Numbered from the stretch's first letter, positions 26,299 through 36,389 are shown. The stretch is DNA of 43,180 nucleotides from [Flexibacter] sp. ATCC 35208 (GCF_001975825.1 NZ_MTKN01000069.1:1-43180); one strand, 5' to 3'. Translations and numbers: made by a program. Notes: generated by a model not told the origin, from the letters alone.

Positions 26299-26668
26299 GG
26301 TTTTTCAGGTTTTTATGGTGAGGGAAATTCTGCTACATGGGTATTTAAACGGAGAATCGGGGATATTATTTTGCTTTCAATAACCAGGTTTCATGAAACA
26401 TAAGTGCTTCCAGAGATGTTGAAATTGTTGGAATGCGAGTTGGAGCTGGTGGTTCAAGATGGAAAGGTAAGGCGGTTTTCGTGATTAATTGGGTAAGGTT
26501 TTTTTGAATTTTTATGTGATTTTTCTTTAAATAATTTTTTATTTCCAATACATTCGTATATTCGTAATAACCACTGCAGCATTAATGTTAACCACTATCC
26601 GTGCTGCATTACAGACCATATTCTTTATAAAGAATATCAACCAAAACAGTAACAATTAAGCCTATATC
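26299..26668. other. Long non-coding leader before the SprB/toxin operon
   Basis: About 370 bases between divergent genes with no credible reading frame. It holds a direct repeat of ATTCGTA at about 26552-26566, a spaced inverted repeat TGCAGCA / TGCTGCA (26575-26608) and a perfect 20-bp palindrome at 26618-26637, all within 120 bases of the SprB gene start. This spacing suggests the control region of that operon. Confidence 0.5.
26618..26637. promoter_or_regulatory. Perfect 20-bp palindrome upstream of the SprB-repeat gene
   Basis: ATATTCTTTA followed directly by its reverse complement, 31 bases before the start codon. A repressor site or a leader hairpin would both fit. Confidence 0.45.
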
Positions 26669-29600
26669 ATGAAGTTTGTTACCACGGTAATAATATTATT
26701 ATTACATCTGTCGGGCTTAGCACAAATAAATGTAAATGTTTATGCTCACCTGACGCAATTTAGCTCAATCGGCGCATTGTCACTTGACAAAACGATGTCA
26801 TTGGGTTCATCCTTATTTTCTGTAACAGGTGGCGTTGTATACAAGGCAACAGTCAATCATATACCACCATTTGCGCTATATCGGGATGATGTAAGAATAG
26901 GAAATATAAGTAGCAGTAGTATATATCCCATAAGTCCTGTCAGGGGGGAATTACAATTCTATGGAGATGTAAGTAGTTCAGGGTATTTCTCCATAAGATA
27001 TGTGTATGAGATGGCAGCGCCACAGCAGGTAAGCGCAAGTGTATCGTCAACTACACAAACTTGTGCTAATACTGTCATCACACTTCGTTCTATTGATAAC
27101 TGGCCTTTATTTAGTGATAATATTCTGAGTACAAGAGTGATATGGGAATATAATCTGAATGGCTCGCCTGTGTGGGTAGGATTAGATTCAGCATCAGCAG
27201 GGTTTAGTTTCTCTTTTATACCGTCGTTGTATATGCCGGTTACGGGAATACTAAATGCCCGTTTTCGTTGTCGTGTCAAAGCAAAATATACTGATCAGGT
27301 ATATTATTCTCCGTATAGTACACCTTCAGATTTTTATACGATCATACCGGCTCCACCTGTATTAAACAAGGCCGGTGCAATAGTGATAACGCCAGCATGT
27401 GCAGGTATAGCAAATGGTAAGATTTACCTTCCCGGAAGTGCGCTTACCAGTATAGATCCTTTCATGTATTGGTTATTGCGCCCCGGCAATGTTACTACTC
27501 CCTGTACTACAAATTGTGGTGATCTGGTGGATTGGAGTAATGGTGTAGACAGTGTAGCAAAAGGCGTGTTGATAAAAGGTATATCGGCTGGTACATATAC
27601 TTTATGGTTAATAAATTCCGGGGGAAGTTCGGGTAATTGTTTGACTCCGATAAATATAGCAGTACCTGAGATACCGGCACTTTCATTAGCCGTAAGCTCA
27701 GTCACGCAACTTGCCTGCCATGGTGCAAAGGATGGTATCATCAGTGTACAGGCCACAGGGGGCGGTGGTTATACTTATTCCTTAAAAGGGCCTGCAGGAG
27801 AAGTGATAAATAATACAACGGGTTACTGGGGGAATTTGTCCGCTGGTAACTATCAGGCAATGGTCAGTGATACATTTTGTAATGATGTAAGGGTTGTAAG
27901 TATTACGCTTATGGAGCCACCTGCAATAGTAAGTACCATCAATGTGTCTGGCGCTTCCTGTAATCTTCCCGCTGATGGTCTGGTAGACATTACTGCACCC
28001 GGGGGGATAATTGGTCTGTACAATGAGGCCGGCGTAATACAACCTTCCTTTTCCGGATTGGCGGCAGGCAACTATACAATCAGGGTATCTGACAGTAGCC
28101 ACCCTACCTGTCCTTCGTGGGATACGAGTATAGCATTGACAGCACCTCCACCGCTTTCATTACAATTAATAAAAATTGATTCCGTCAGTTGCCAGGGGGC
28201 TAATGATGGTCATCTACAGGTAACAGGCAATGGGAATCGTTTCCAACTTATAGGCCCGGTACAAATGACGAATACTACAGGAGACTTTAATCACCTTCCT
28301 GCGGGAGAATACATAGTGCAGGTAAGGAAAAATAATACCTCCTGTGATGATGTCCTGTCCCGTCAATATACAATTTATGAGCGTCCACCATTACAGGTCA
28401 GCATACAAGCAACTCCGATTACCTGCTACAATGCTGCCAATGGGTACATGGAAGCCCGCGTAACAGGTGGAACAGGGGCTTATAATTACACGTGGGAAAA
28501 GGTAGGGCAACCGAACTGGTTTGCCATCGGGTCGTTGGTAGAAGAGGTCACACCTGGTGCTTACAATGTAACGATTACAGATAATGGATGTAGCATGACT
28601 TCGGATACAGTCGTATTGACGAATCCTTTGCCACTCGCTATATCTGAAGTACATATCAGAGAAGCAATCTGTCTTGAAGACGGTGCCTCATTTGACATCA
28701 CGGCTTCCGGCGGAGATGGTCAATATACATATGATTACTCCTGGGATCATGGGGAAATATATTCACCGTTAGAACAGATCCATACGCCGGGAGAATATGA
28801 TATAAGAGTAAGCGATGGAAATGGATGTATGGCCTGGGCAGCGGATACCTATACGATCAATTTACCTGATAGCCTGTATTTTAAGGCTGCATTGACCAAT
28901 ATTACCTGTAGGGGGAATGATGAAGGACGGATCGATATTGCTGCTTCCGGGAATGCGTATTCGCTTTCCTATAGCCTTGATAATATTGATTGGCAGGAAT
29001 CACCGGTCTTTGACAGGTTATTAGCAGGTGAATACACGGTTTATGTAATGGATGATCGAGGGTGTACCAAATCCTTATCAGTCGAATTGCTGGAAGACAA
29101 CGTTCGTCCGCCGCTTGATATTAAAGTTACGGGTATTCAAAACGTTTATTGCGGAGCAGATACAACTGGCAGCATCAGTTTTATCACCTCCGGCGGCGAG
29201 GCGCCTTACCAATATTCCCTGGATAATACCAGCTGGGAGGGCGCTCCTTATTTTTCCGGATTATCAACCGGAACCTATACAATTTATGCAAAGGATGCGT
29301 ATGGCTGTCCGGCAAAATATCCTGCTGTAATAACAGCCGAAGATCCTGCTATACAAGTAGCAGCGGTCATCAAACCTGTTCAGTGTTATGGTTCACTCTC
29401 CGGTGAATTGAATGTAGCAGTCACAGGAGGTGATGGTGTATATCAATATGCATGGCTGGAGTCTTCTTTATCCACAAATAACCTGACCCATTTAAGAGCA
29501 GGGGAGTATCACTTTTCTGTATCCGATGGGAGAGGTTGTCATCAATCAGGATCGTATGTAGTGCCACAGCCTTTCCCGTTAACGATGCAGGTAAGCGCTG

Positions 29601-30355
29601 TTCCTGTTTGTGACGGTCTTCGGGATGGTATAATAAAAATTCTTGCTGATGGCGGTGTTCGCAACTATGCCTATTCCCTTGGAGATGCTAACTGGACAGA
29701 CGATTCAGTATTCACTCAACTCGGACCAGGAGGTTATCCGGTTGTTGTAAAAGATGCCAATGACTGCCTGTTGGAAGAAAAAATAACATTATCTAAAAAG
29801 AACACGCAGCCAACGGTCAATTTTCTCGTCGTCTCCCAGGACAACGTATCAGATACGCTTGCGGTTCGGGAAATCTGTCTTCCTGCCCCTGACGCTGTCA
29901 ACTGGGAATTCTCTCCTGCAGCAGAATGGCTGGGCAACGATCTCTATGACGCACCATTGATCCGGTTTAACCAACAGGGAGACTATTGGATAAGAATGTA
30001 CGCCACCTTCGGTAGTTGTACTTACACCTTACAAAAAGATGTAAACATCCTGCCGTTCGATCCGCTGGTCATTCCTGTATATCAACTACCAGCCAACATC
30101 ATTGATACGGTTATCATTTCTCCCAATCCCAATAACGGCTACTTTAAATTTAAAGTGCTGCTAAATAAAAAGCAATCAGCCACCATCACTGTATATGATC
30201 TGAATGGCCGGTTAATAGACAGAAAAAAATATTCACCTGTACTCATCATAGAAGACAACTTTGACCTGAAAAATGTTCTTGCCGGTATGTACCTGCTAAG
30301 GGTGCTAACCGAAAATGACAGCAAAGATGTGCCATTCATAATCAGCCAATTCTAG
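26669..30355 (+). CDS. SprB-repeat surface protein with T9SS C-terminal domain
   Basis: A 1228-residue protein exported by Sec (signal MKFVTTVIILLLHLSGLAQ) and then by the type IX secretion system. After an N-terminal domain and an Ig-like domain (about 110-230) come roughly nine SprB-type repeats of 75-80 residues (about 340-1045), each with a pattern such as ITCYNAANGYMEARVTGGTGAYNYTW...LxxGxYxVxVxDxxGC. The end (about 1148-1228) is a type A sorting domain: ISPNPNNGYFKFK, ITVYDLNGRLIDR and LAGMYLLRVL. SprB is the mobile surface adhesin of gliding flavobacteria; repeats of this kind build long cell-surface filaments. It precedes the toxin-like gene by 61 bases on the same strand and may serve as its surface partner (inference). 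Confidence 0.88.
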   Translation: MKFVTTVIILLLHLSGLAQINVNVYAHLTQFSSIGALSLDKTMSLGSSLFSVTGGVVYKATVNHIPPFALYRDDVRIGNISSSSIYPISPVRGELQFYGDVSSSGYFSIRYVYEMAAPQQVSASVSSTTQTCANTVITLRSIDNWPLFSDNILSTRVIWEYNLNGSPVWVGLDSASAGFSFSFIPSLYMPVTGILNARFRCRVKAKYTDQVYYSPYSTPSDFYTIIPAPPVLNKAGAIVITPACAGIANGKIYLPGSALTSIDPFMYWLLRPGNVTTPCTTNCGDLVDWSNGVDSVAKGVLIKGISAGTYTLWLINSGGSSGNCLTPINIAVPEIPALSLAVSSVTQLACHGAKDGIISVQATGGGGYTYSLKGPAGEVINNTTGYWGNLSAGNYQAMVSDTFCNDVRVVSITLMEPPAIVSTINVSGASCNLPADGLVDITAPGGIIGLYNEAGVIQPSFSGLAAGNYTIRVSDSSHPTCPSWDTSIALTAPPPLSLQLIKIDSVSCQGANDGHLQVTGNGNRFQLIGPVQMTNTTGDFNHLPAGEYIVQVRKNNTSCDDVLSRQYTIYERPPLQVSIQATPITCYNAANGYMEARVTGGTGAYNYTWEKVGQPNWFAIGSLVEEVTPGAYNVTITDNGCSMTSDTVVLTNPLPLAISEVHIREAICLEDGASFDITASGGDGQYTYDYSWDHGEIYSPLEQIHTPGEYDIRVSDGNGCMAWAADTYTINLPDSLYFKAALTNITCRGNDEGRIDIAASGNAYSLSYSLDNIDWQESPVFDRLLAGEYTVYVMDDRGCTKSLSVELLEDNVRPPLDIKVTGIQNVYCGADTTGSISFITSGGEAPYQYSLDNTSWEGAPYFSGLSTGTYTIYAKDAYGCPAKYPAVITAEDPAIQVAAVIKPVQCYGSLSGELNVAVTGGDGVYQYAWLESSLSTNNLTHLRAGEYHFSVSDGRGCHQSGSYVVPQPFPLTMQVSAVPVCDGLRDGIIKILADGGVRNYAYSLGDANWTDDSVFTQLGPGGYPVVVKDANDCLLEEKITLSKKNTQPTVNFLVVSQDNVSDTLAVREICLPAPDAVNWEFSPAAEWLGNDLYDAPLIRFNQQGDYWIRMYATFGSCTYTLQKDVNILPFDPLVIPVYQLPANIIDTVIISPNPNNGYFKFKVLLNKKQSATITVYDLNGRLIDRKKYSPVLIIEDNFDLKNVLAGMYLLRVLTENDSKDVPFIISQF

Positions 30356-30373
30356 TAAGGGAATATGGAATAT

Positions 30374-30393
30374 TGGCCGGTAACTGCCGGCCA
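30374..30393 (+). other. Intercistronic hairpin between SprB-repeat and toxin-like genes
   Basis: Perfect 7-bp arms TGGCCGG / CCGGCCA with a 6-base loop in the 61-base gap. There is no T run, so it is not a terminator; it could stabilise the upstream message or set the ratio of the two proteins. Confidence 0.55.
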
Positions 30394-30416
30394 CCATAAC
30401 CCAAAAATTCCAGCAG

Positions 30417-33400
30417 ATGAAAAGCCTACAGTATTTAATCATCTTATTGTTTTCCTATACATGCACCTTGCAGGCGCAGGACTATCCTGTTACTGCCAGT
30501 ACACAAATCATACCTCCCTACAGTTTATTTCTTCCGGATTATTATTCCGGGGGAAGCGAAAAATTGCGTGTCATACTTTTACAACGCGATCTCACCCAAC
30601 CGGGTTATGAAATCAGTCTGCAACTGACGATAGAGAGGAATGGTACAATGATCATGCGTTCCTCACCATCTTTTCATTCCCCATCCATCACTTTAAATGC
30701 CGGTGTTCCCATTATTATCAGCAGTGCTGCGCTGGCAGATTATTTTTTAGCGGACAATATTCTCTTCAGTGGGGGCTACAGCCGTGAAGAATATGAACGT
30801 ACCAGGTCATTGCCAGAAGGCTCTTACCGCCTTACCTTTCAGGCTTATGATTCCCATCGTCCTGGCATACAAATAAGTAATGCGATTGCCAGTGTATTTT
30901 TCTTACAAAAGAGCGATCCGCCATTATTGAATCTGCCCATTTGCGGTAGTCGTGTAGAAAGACGGGATCCTCAATTTTTAACATTCAACTGGTCAAACCG
31001 AAATACCAGTCAGGCAAACACGTCCTATATTTTCTCCCTGTATGAAATAAAACCCGCTGGCAGTACCCCGGATTATATTATTCGCAGTACCCGGCCGCTT
31101 TACACGATTACTACGGACAATACGACTATGCTGTATGGCCCTTCAGAACCTGCACTAACAGACAGCATGCAATATGTGTGGATCGTGCAGGCAATAGACA
31201 AAGAAGGGAAAGACCTGTACAGCAACCAGGGATATAGCCAAAGTTGTACATTCACCTACCTTGGTACCAATCCATTCGAACAATTTGAAAAGCCAGTCTT
31301 ATACGGAACTGTTCAGGGTGAACGGCAGCTCCGCTACCATTGGCCACTCAATGCAGTAGATGCATACCGGCTTCAATACAGGGCTGTGGCAAAAGATAAC
31401 ATCACCTACGATTGGCAAACGGTAGAATTCACGGCTGATAGTACTACTCTCATCAACAGTCTTGAGCCAGACAGGGAATACGAGGCGCATCTTCAATGGA
31501 AACTATCCGGTGTTTATAGCAGCTTTAGTGACCTCCTAACACTCAAAACCGCAGCATTACAGCATATTGCCTGCGGAGATGCAGGGTTATTGTCCCCGTC
31601 CTCCAATAAACAGTTGCAGGCTACCCTAATGGTAGGAAATATCATTCGCATTGGCCATTACGACGTAATCCTGACCTCCCTGACAAATGGGCGTATCATA
31701 ACTCCTGGTTTAGGTTTTGGTCTGGAAGTATATTTAAACAATGTAGTTGTCAATACCGATTTTGTAGCCATCAGTGGAGAAATGCATGCCGTTACAAAAG
31801 GTATAGATCAATTTATCCAAGCAGCTGTGGATGCTCAGCATGGTGGTGATGACATGGGCAAGGTAAAAACAGGTGATCTGTTAGCAGATATCACTACCCG
31901 CTTACATCTCTTTACCAAAGAAGCTATCGCCGTAGATACCACTTCCCATACTATCACCTTAACCGACAGTGAAAACGGCACCACACAAATCATTCACTAC
32001 ACGACTCTTCCATTGCTAATTGAAGATGCGAATGGAAATATCTACCAGATCACCCAGCAGGGAGCCGTCAACTATGTGGGCAAGCGGGATATCGCCTTAG
32101 CGGCCAATCTTGCTAACCTCCAACTCAGTACCGGCCGGATCGATTTCGCTGCGGGCAATGATAACAAATACGCTTTCGATACCTATCACGCTGATTATCC
32201 ATCCAGCTATGAATCATTAGCAAATGGGCAATACCATGTCAGTGCCAAAGCCATCATACCTGGTGCGCAGGAAACAATCATAGCTTCTCGCTCAGATACC
32301 TCGTCAGTTGTATTTATAACCAGAAAAGGAATTATCTACCCGTCTACCTGCACAGACGGTACCTGCAAGGTCACAATTACGGGTGGCCCTGCAGGAGATG
32401 CACAGGAGTTATTTGCTATCCATCCCGATGGCACCAGTATTGGGAAGTTACTAATAGCCAGCTATCCTTCCTTACAAAAAAGGGTGGTTTTGATTCCCAT
32501 CGGGGAAAACATTCTCATCCCCGAAAAGGCCATTTCTCAAACCCTTGCAGCAGTGTACGGAAATGTAGGAATATCGTACGCGCTTGAAACAGACAATAGT
32601 TTTAAAAATAACATTTCGTGGGACCAGAACAAAGATGGCGTATTGCAGGATAGCAAAAGTGCATTGCTCAGCAATAGTTTCACGGGCGAAGAAAAGGCCA
32701 TGAAAAGGGCCTATATCCAATCTCACAGGATAACAGACGACGCAGTTTACCTATTCATGGTCAATGAAGTGGCCCGCGAAGATGCGGGTCTGCTTGGTAA
32801 AATGCCCCGCCAGAGTCAGTTCGGGTTTGTATTCATAAAGAATGGCACTGACGCTGAAATCGCCCGCACAGTGGCCCATGAAATAGGGCATGGCGATTAT
32901 ACCTTAGAGCACGCTGTCAGTCCATCTACTAACCTGATGACAACAGGTACGGGGCTGGCATTATATAAATTCCAATGGGACATTGTGCATGATCCGGGCA
33001 GTGTATGGGGCATCTTTGAGGATGATGCAGGCAGTGAATTAACAAAAGGGCTATCCTTATACAAATGTTTGCAAAAAGATGCCCAGGCTGGCTGTACATC
33101 TTCATTCTATTATGCGCCGGATAGCACGGTCGTAAATTTACCTGCTGGCGCAGTACCACTCTCTGTTTTTTACCAGGACTTCAGCAAGGGGAGTCCTGCG
33201 ATGGCAGGTTCACTCAATAGTTTTGAATATGGGGGAAAAGAATATAACGCCATCTATTTTGTCAGCACGGGGAAGTTTAAAGGATATAGTTATGATAAAT
33301 ACGATACATCGACTTATATCTATAGCCGTTCTAAACAGGCGGGTGACGATGTCAATATTATCGAGGCTGGCAAAGAAATTTATACCTGTACAGTAAAGGT

Positions 33401-35912
33401 TAACAACGTTCCTTATGCAAACGATGGTTGTTTGTGCCAGGATAATAAATATACGCAGCAGTACAACCGCCTGATGTTGCAGGTAATTGGTTCAGATCAA
33501 CCGGAAGTACAGGCAGAAATAGCGGCAATCTGTAAAACTATCATCTCTCTTCCCGGGGATGTATTAGCAACAAGTGATGAATTATTCAATTGCTATTATG
33601 ACAATCCAGAACTCTATTATATAGATTGGAATGAATCTCCGGATGTGCTCTCATTTGAGCAACTGAAGCAGATGCATCAGCAATTGAAGGAGCTGGATAG
33701 TAGTATTCAATTATTGAAGCGGTGTGAATTTACGAGTGGGAGTGATATAGTGAAGTTCATAAACGCTCATTTTGTGATTGCTGGCACCAAGACTTCGTAT
33801 CTAACTCATGCGCAATTCTCGGATCTTACACCCGAAGTTCGGGCATGTTTAATCACGAAATTACTGAAAGACGATTACGGGCAGCGGTGGTCAGTAAGCA
33901 GTGGAGGCTTCGGCGGGCAGAATATCATGCTTGAAATAATAAGAAACTGTGCTGGTACAGCAGCGTTACATGAGGTTATTAAACGTTTACAACAGGAGCG
34001 AGTATTGTATACGCTCTTATCAGATACTTATGATTATCTCTATTTCTCCAAAGGCAATTTCACTCAGCTATGTAATGCGATAACAGTTGCCTGGTTGAAT
34101 GAAGAGAAGCCTGGCAATGATATGGAATTGATCCAACAATTAGCCACTGAAAAAAGGTGGTTGGTATTTGACAATGGCTACCTTACTGCCAGTAATCAGG
34201 AAGATTTTAAAGATAGAGAGCAAAAGATTAGTTTGGAAACCAGGGAAGGGGTAGGGGCGTATCTGAAAGTCATATTATCGGGATTGGATGCGGGGGGGGT
34301 ATTTTCGGATTATGCAGAAGGGAATCCGTTTACAGGGAAGTTTAATCCGTTGGATTATCTGATAGTTATTCCAAGACGGGATGTCAGTGCATTTGGTACA
34401 ACTTTGGAGCAGGGGGTGCCTTATATATTCCCGGCGATATCAGTATATGTATTATTTAAGCAGGATACAAAGGCAGCGGCAGAAACCTTTGGTGCATTGG
34501 TATTGAATACGGGGTTGTGTGCTATAGGGATGGAGGGGTTGATGGGGGCGGGGGCAGTGAAGACGGGTGTGGAGATGTTGAATGTGAGTCTGGCTAGTTT
34601 TGTTACTTATGCGAATGTTGCTCCGGAGATGTATCAGGATCATCCGGAATTGGTGAAGTATACGAATTATTTGGCGATGGCATATATGGTGGGGAGTTTG
34701 ACGGTGGGGAGTGTAAAGGCTATAAGGAATGCGAGGGTGAATGTTCCGGCGGAGATGATGGCGGGGAGGTATGTGGGGGATGCGGGGGAGATTGAGAAAC
34801 TGGCAGTTGTTGTAGCAAAAGAGGAGGAGAAGACGTTAGAAACGTATTTGGGAAATCTGAATGATGATAAAATCTATATAGTAGTAAAAAGTGAAGGGAA
34901 TGCCTATAGTGTAATTAATAATGGTGTAAAAATCACTTTAAATAATAATTCATTAGTAAAGTATTTTGATGAAATGGGTATTTCTTCTGATAAAGAGATC
35001 GTGATACTTTCCAGCAGTGAATTAAATGCTGCGCAGCAATTTTGTACTGTTTTCGATATGTCTATCATTGTGAATGATGGATGGGTGAAAATTTATGATA
35101 ATGGAGTGATTGAAGCGGAGGCAGGATTTAGGAGGTTGTTTCCAGATGGCAGAGCATCGCAGGCGGTGAGAATAGGAAAAGAAGGAACTCCGGGGAATTT
35201 GGTATTATTACTAGGGAATGATGTGAATTTGGAGGGGTTGATAAAGGATATTATTTCTAAAATAAAGAAAAGAATAGCAGGTTCGTCCATCAAAGACCAT
35301 GAATTTAATTTTCCGATGGAAGATGTCGAATCAATGGTAAAAAGAGGGGCAAGAATAGGACTTAATGATGAAGAGATAGCGGATATTATTTATAATGGTT
35401 GTAGAATGGATAAGCTTTATACAGCAGATGAGCTTATTGAGCAAATGATGGTATGGAACCAAATTAAAATAAAAGGGTATCCTGATTTATTTCATAGTAA
35501 AAGGGATTTGGATGAATTCGGTGATTTATTGAAGGAACTAGCGAGAGAGTGGGGACTTCCGGCAGAGGATGTTTATTTGGAGGGAAGTGTATTGCGGATC
35601 AAAGACAAAAAGCAAATTGGAGATTTGGATGTTAACATAATTGTGGGGGAGGAAGCGTTTACGGAATTAGTCAGAAGATTTAAAGCGAAGGTAAATACTG
35701 ATAATGTAATTAATCAGATAGGGAAAAATGGTAAAATCGGAGGACTAATAATGTTTAAAAATATAAATGGAATATCGTTTACTAGAGATTTTTATTATCG
35801 GTTTCAATTGAAATATAGTCAGGCACTTGCTGATAGAATTGGAAAACAGATTCAAATCGCAATTATAAAAAAAGGTAGTAACCTTGATATTAGTCCAAAA
35901 ATAAAATTTTAA
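30417..35912 (+). CDS. Giant polymorphic toxin-like protein: beta-rich N-terminus, zincin motif, nucleotidyltransferase tail
   Basis: An 1831-residue exported protein (signal peptide about 1-21, LIILLFSYTCTLQAQ). The N-terminal 280 residues (YPVTASTQIIPPYSLFLPDY...) resemble the TANFOR-type region of Bacteroidota surface proteins; a fibronectin III-like domain follows (about 288-375). A zincin signature HEIGHGDYTLEH sits at 821-832, followed by NLM and KFQWDIVHDPG, as in the peptidase-like segment of Bacteroidota polymorphic toxins. Residues about 1330-1440 contain several hydrophobic segments. The last 140 residues hold a nucleotidyltransferase motif, LEGS (Gly1723, Ser1724) then GDLDV (Asp1736, Asp1738), ending in NLDISPKIKF. 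No T9SS sorting domain is present. The variable tail with an adjacent small gene suggests a contact-dependent or secreted toxin. The tail is AT-rich relative to the rest. Confidence 0.78.
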   Translation: MKSLQYLIILLFSYTCTLQAQDYPVTASTQIIPPYSLFLPDYYSGGSEKLRVILLQRDLTQPGYEISLQLTIERNGTMIMRSSPSFHSPSITLNAGVPIIISSAALADYFLADNILFSGGYSREEYERTRSLPEGSYRLTFQAYDSHRPGIQISNAIASVFFLQKSDPPLLNLPICGSRVERRDPQFLTFNWSNRNTSQANTSYIFSLYEIKPAGSTPDYIIRSTRPLYTITTDNTTMLYGPSEPALTDSMQYVWIVQAIDKEGKDLYSNQGYSQSCTFTYLGTNPFEQFEKPVLYGTVQGERQLRYHWPLNAVDAYRLQYRAVAKDNITYDWQTVEFTADSTTLINSLEPDREYEAHLQWKLSGVYSSFSDLLTLKTAALQHIACGDAGLLSPSSNKQLQATLMVGNIIRIGHYDVILTSLTNGRIITPGLGFGLEVYLNNVVVNTDFVAISGEMHAVTKGIDQFIQAAVDAQHGGDDMGKVKTGDLLADITTRLHLFTKEAIAVDTTSHTITLTDSENGTTQIIHYTTLPLLIEDANGNIYQITQQGAVNYVGKRDIALAANLANLQLSTGRIDFAAGNDNKYAFDTYHADYPSSYESLANGQYHVSAKAIIPGAQETIIASRSDTSSVVFITRKGIIYPSTCTDGTCKVTITGGPAGDAQELFAIHPDGTSIGKLLIASYPSLQKRVVLIPIGENILIPEKAISQTLAAVYGNVGISYALETDNSFKNNISWDQNKDGVLQDSKSALLSNSFTGEEKAMKRAYIQSHRITDDAVYLFMVNEVAREDAGLLGKMPRQSQFGFVFIKNGTDAEIARTVAHEIGHGDYTLEHAVSPSTNLMTTGTGLALYKFQWDIVHDPGSVWGIFEDDAGSELTKGLSLYKCLQKDAQAGCTSSFYYAPDSTVVNLPAGAVPLSVFYQDFSKGSPAMAGSLNSFEYGGKEYNAIYFVSTGKFKGYSYDKYDTSTYIYSRSKQAGDDVNIIEAGKEIYTCTVKVNNVPYANDGCLCQDNKYTQQYNRLMLQVIGSDQPEVQAEIAAICKTIISLPGDVLATSDELFNCYYDNPELYYIDWNESPDVLSFEQLKQMHQQLKELDSSIQLLKRCEFTSGSDIVKFINAHFVIAGTKTSYLTHAQFSDLTPEVRACLITKLLKDDYGQRWSVSSGGFGGQNIMLEIIRNCAGTAALHEVIKRLQQERVLYTLLSDTYDYLYFSKGNFTQLCNAITVAWLNEEKPGNDMELIQQLATEKRWLVFDNGYLTASNQEDFKDREQKISLETREGVGAYLKVILSGLDAGGVFSDYAEGNPFTGKFNPLDYLIVIPRRDVSAFGTTLEQGVPYIFPAISVYVLFKQDTKAAAETFGALVLNTGLCAIGMEGLMGAGAVKTGVEMLNVSLASFVTYANVAPEMYQDHPELVKYTNYLAMAYMVGSLTVGSVKAIRNARVNVPAEMMAGRYVGDAGEIEKLAVVVAKEEEKTLETYLGNLNDDKIYIVVKSEGNAYSVINNGVKITLNNNSLVKYFDEMGISSDKEIVILSSSELNAAQQFCTVFDMSIIVNDGWVKIYDNGVIEAEAGFRRLFPDGRASQAVRIGKEGTPGNLVLLLGNDVNLEGLIKDIISKIKKRIAGSSIKDHEFNFPMEDVESMVKRGARIGLNDEEIADIIYNGCRMDKLYTADELIEQMMVWNQIKIKGYPDLFHSKRDLDEFGDLLKELAREWGLPAEDVYLEGSVLRIKDKKQIGDLDVNIIVGEEAFTELVRRFKAKVNTDNVINQIGKNGKIGGLIMFKNINGISFTRDFYYRFQLKYSQALADRIGKQIQIAIIKKGSNLDISPKIKF

Positions 35913-35915
35913 TAA

Positions 35916-36389
35916 ATGAAGTATAAATATTTTCGCACTTGGTTCGCCCTGAATGAGGATACGGAATTGAATGAGGATTCACTTGAGAAAATCGATTTTT
36001 ATTATAGATTTTTCTATGAAAGTCAATTGAATTGTATGGTGGGCCAAAGATTTTTGAATGAGAATTTTGATTTAGTATTTTATACAGGAGAGAATCTTGA
36101 AAAGATTAATGTTTATCATAATGAAAACTTTAAAGGTATTAGCCTATTTCAAGTCCTTAAAAATTTGTCGGATTCCTCAATTTCGACAAAGTTTTATGTT
36201 AATAATCAATTCCAAGGAATGGAGTTATATAATTATGATTCTAAATATCAATATGTCCGCAATCATAAATTCGATCTAAATTACCAATTAACAGAATACC
36301 GCGAAGCTATCTACAGTTCTGACCAAACCCTCCAAAAAGAAAAAATCTTTATCCCTTCCCTCTGGCAAACCTTTGAAGAGGATTACTAA
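35916..36389 (+). CDS. Candidate immunity protein for the toxin-like tail
   Basis: A 157-residue soluble protein of no recognised family, starting 3 bases after the toxin stop codon. It is rich in Tyr, Phe, Asn and Glu, has no signal peptide or membrane helix, and looks like a compact mixed alpha/beta or all-beta protein (NCMVGQRFLNENFDLVFYTG...VNNQFQGMELYNYDSKYQYV). Base composition is very low in GC: I count 17 of 60 in the row at 36001, against 25 of 60 at 31261 in the same operon. Position, size, solubility and composition are those of polymorphic-toxin immunity genes; inhibition of the nucleotidyltransferase tail is inference. Confidence 0.6.
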   Translation: MKYKYFRTWFALNEDTELNEDSLEKIDFYYRFFYESQLNCMVGQRFLNENFDLVFYTGENLEKINVYHNENFKGISLFQVLKNLSDSSISTKFYVNNQFQGMELYNYDSKYQYVRNHKFDLNYQLTEYREAIYSSDQTLQKEKIFIPSLWQTFEEDY

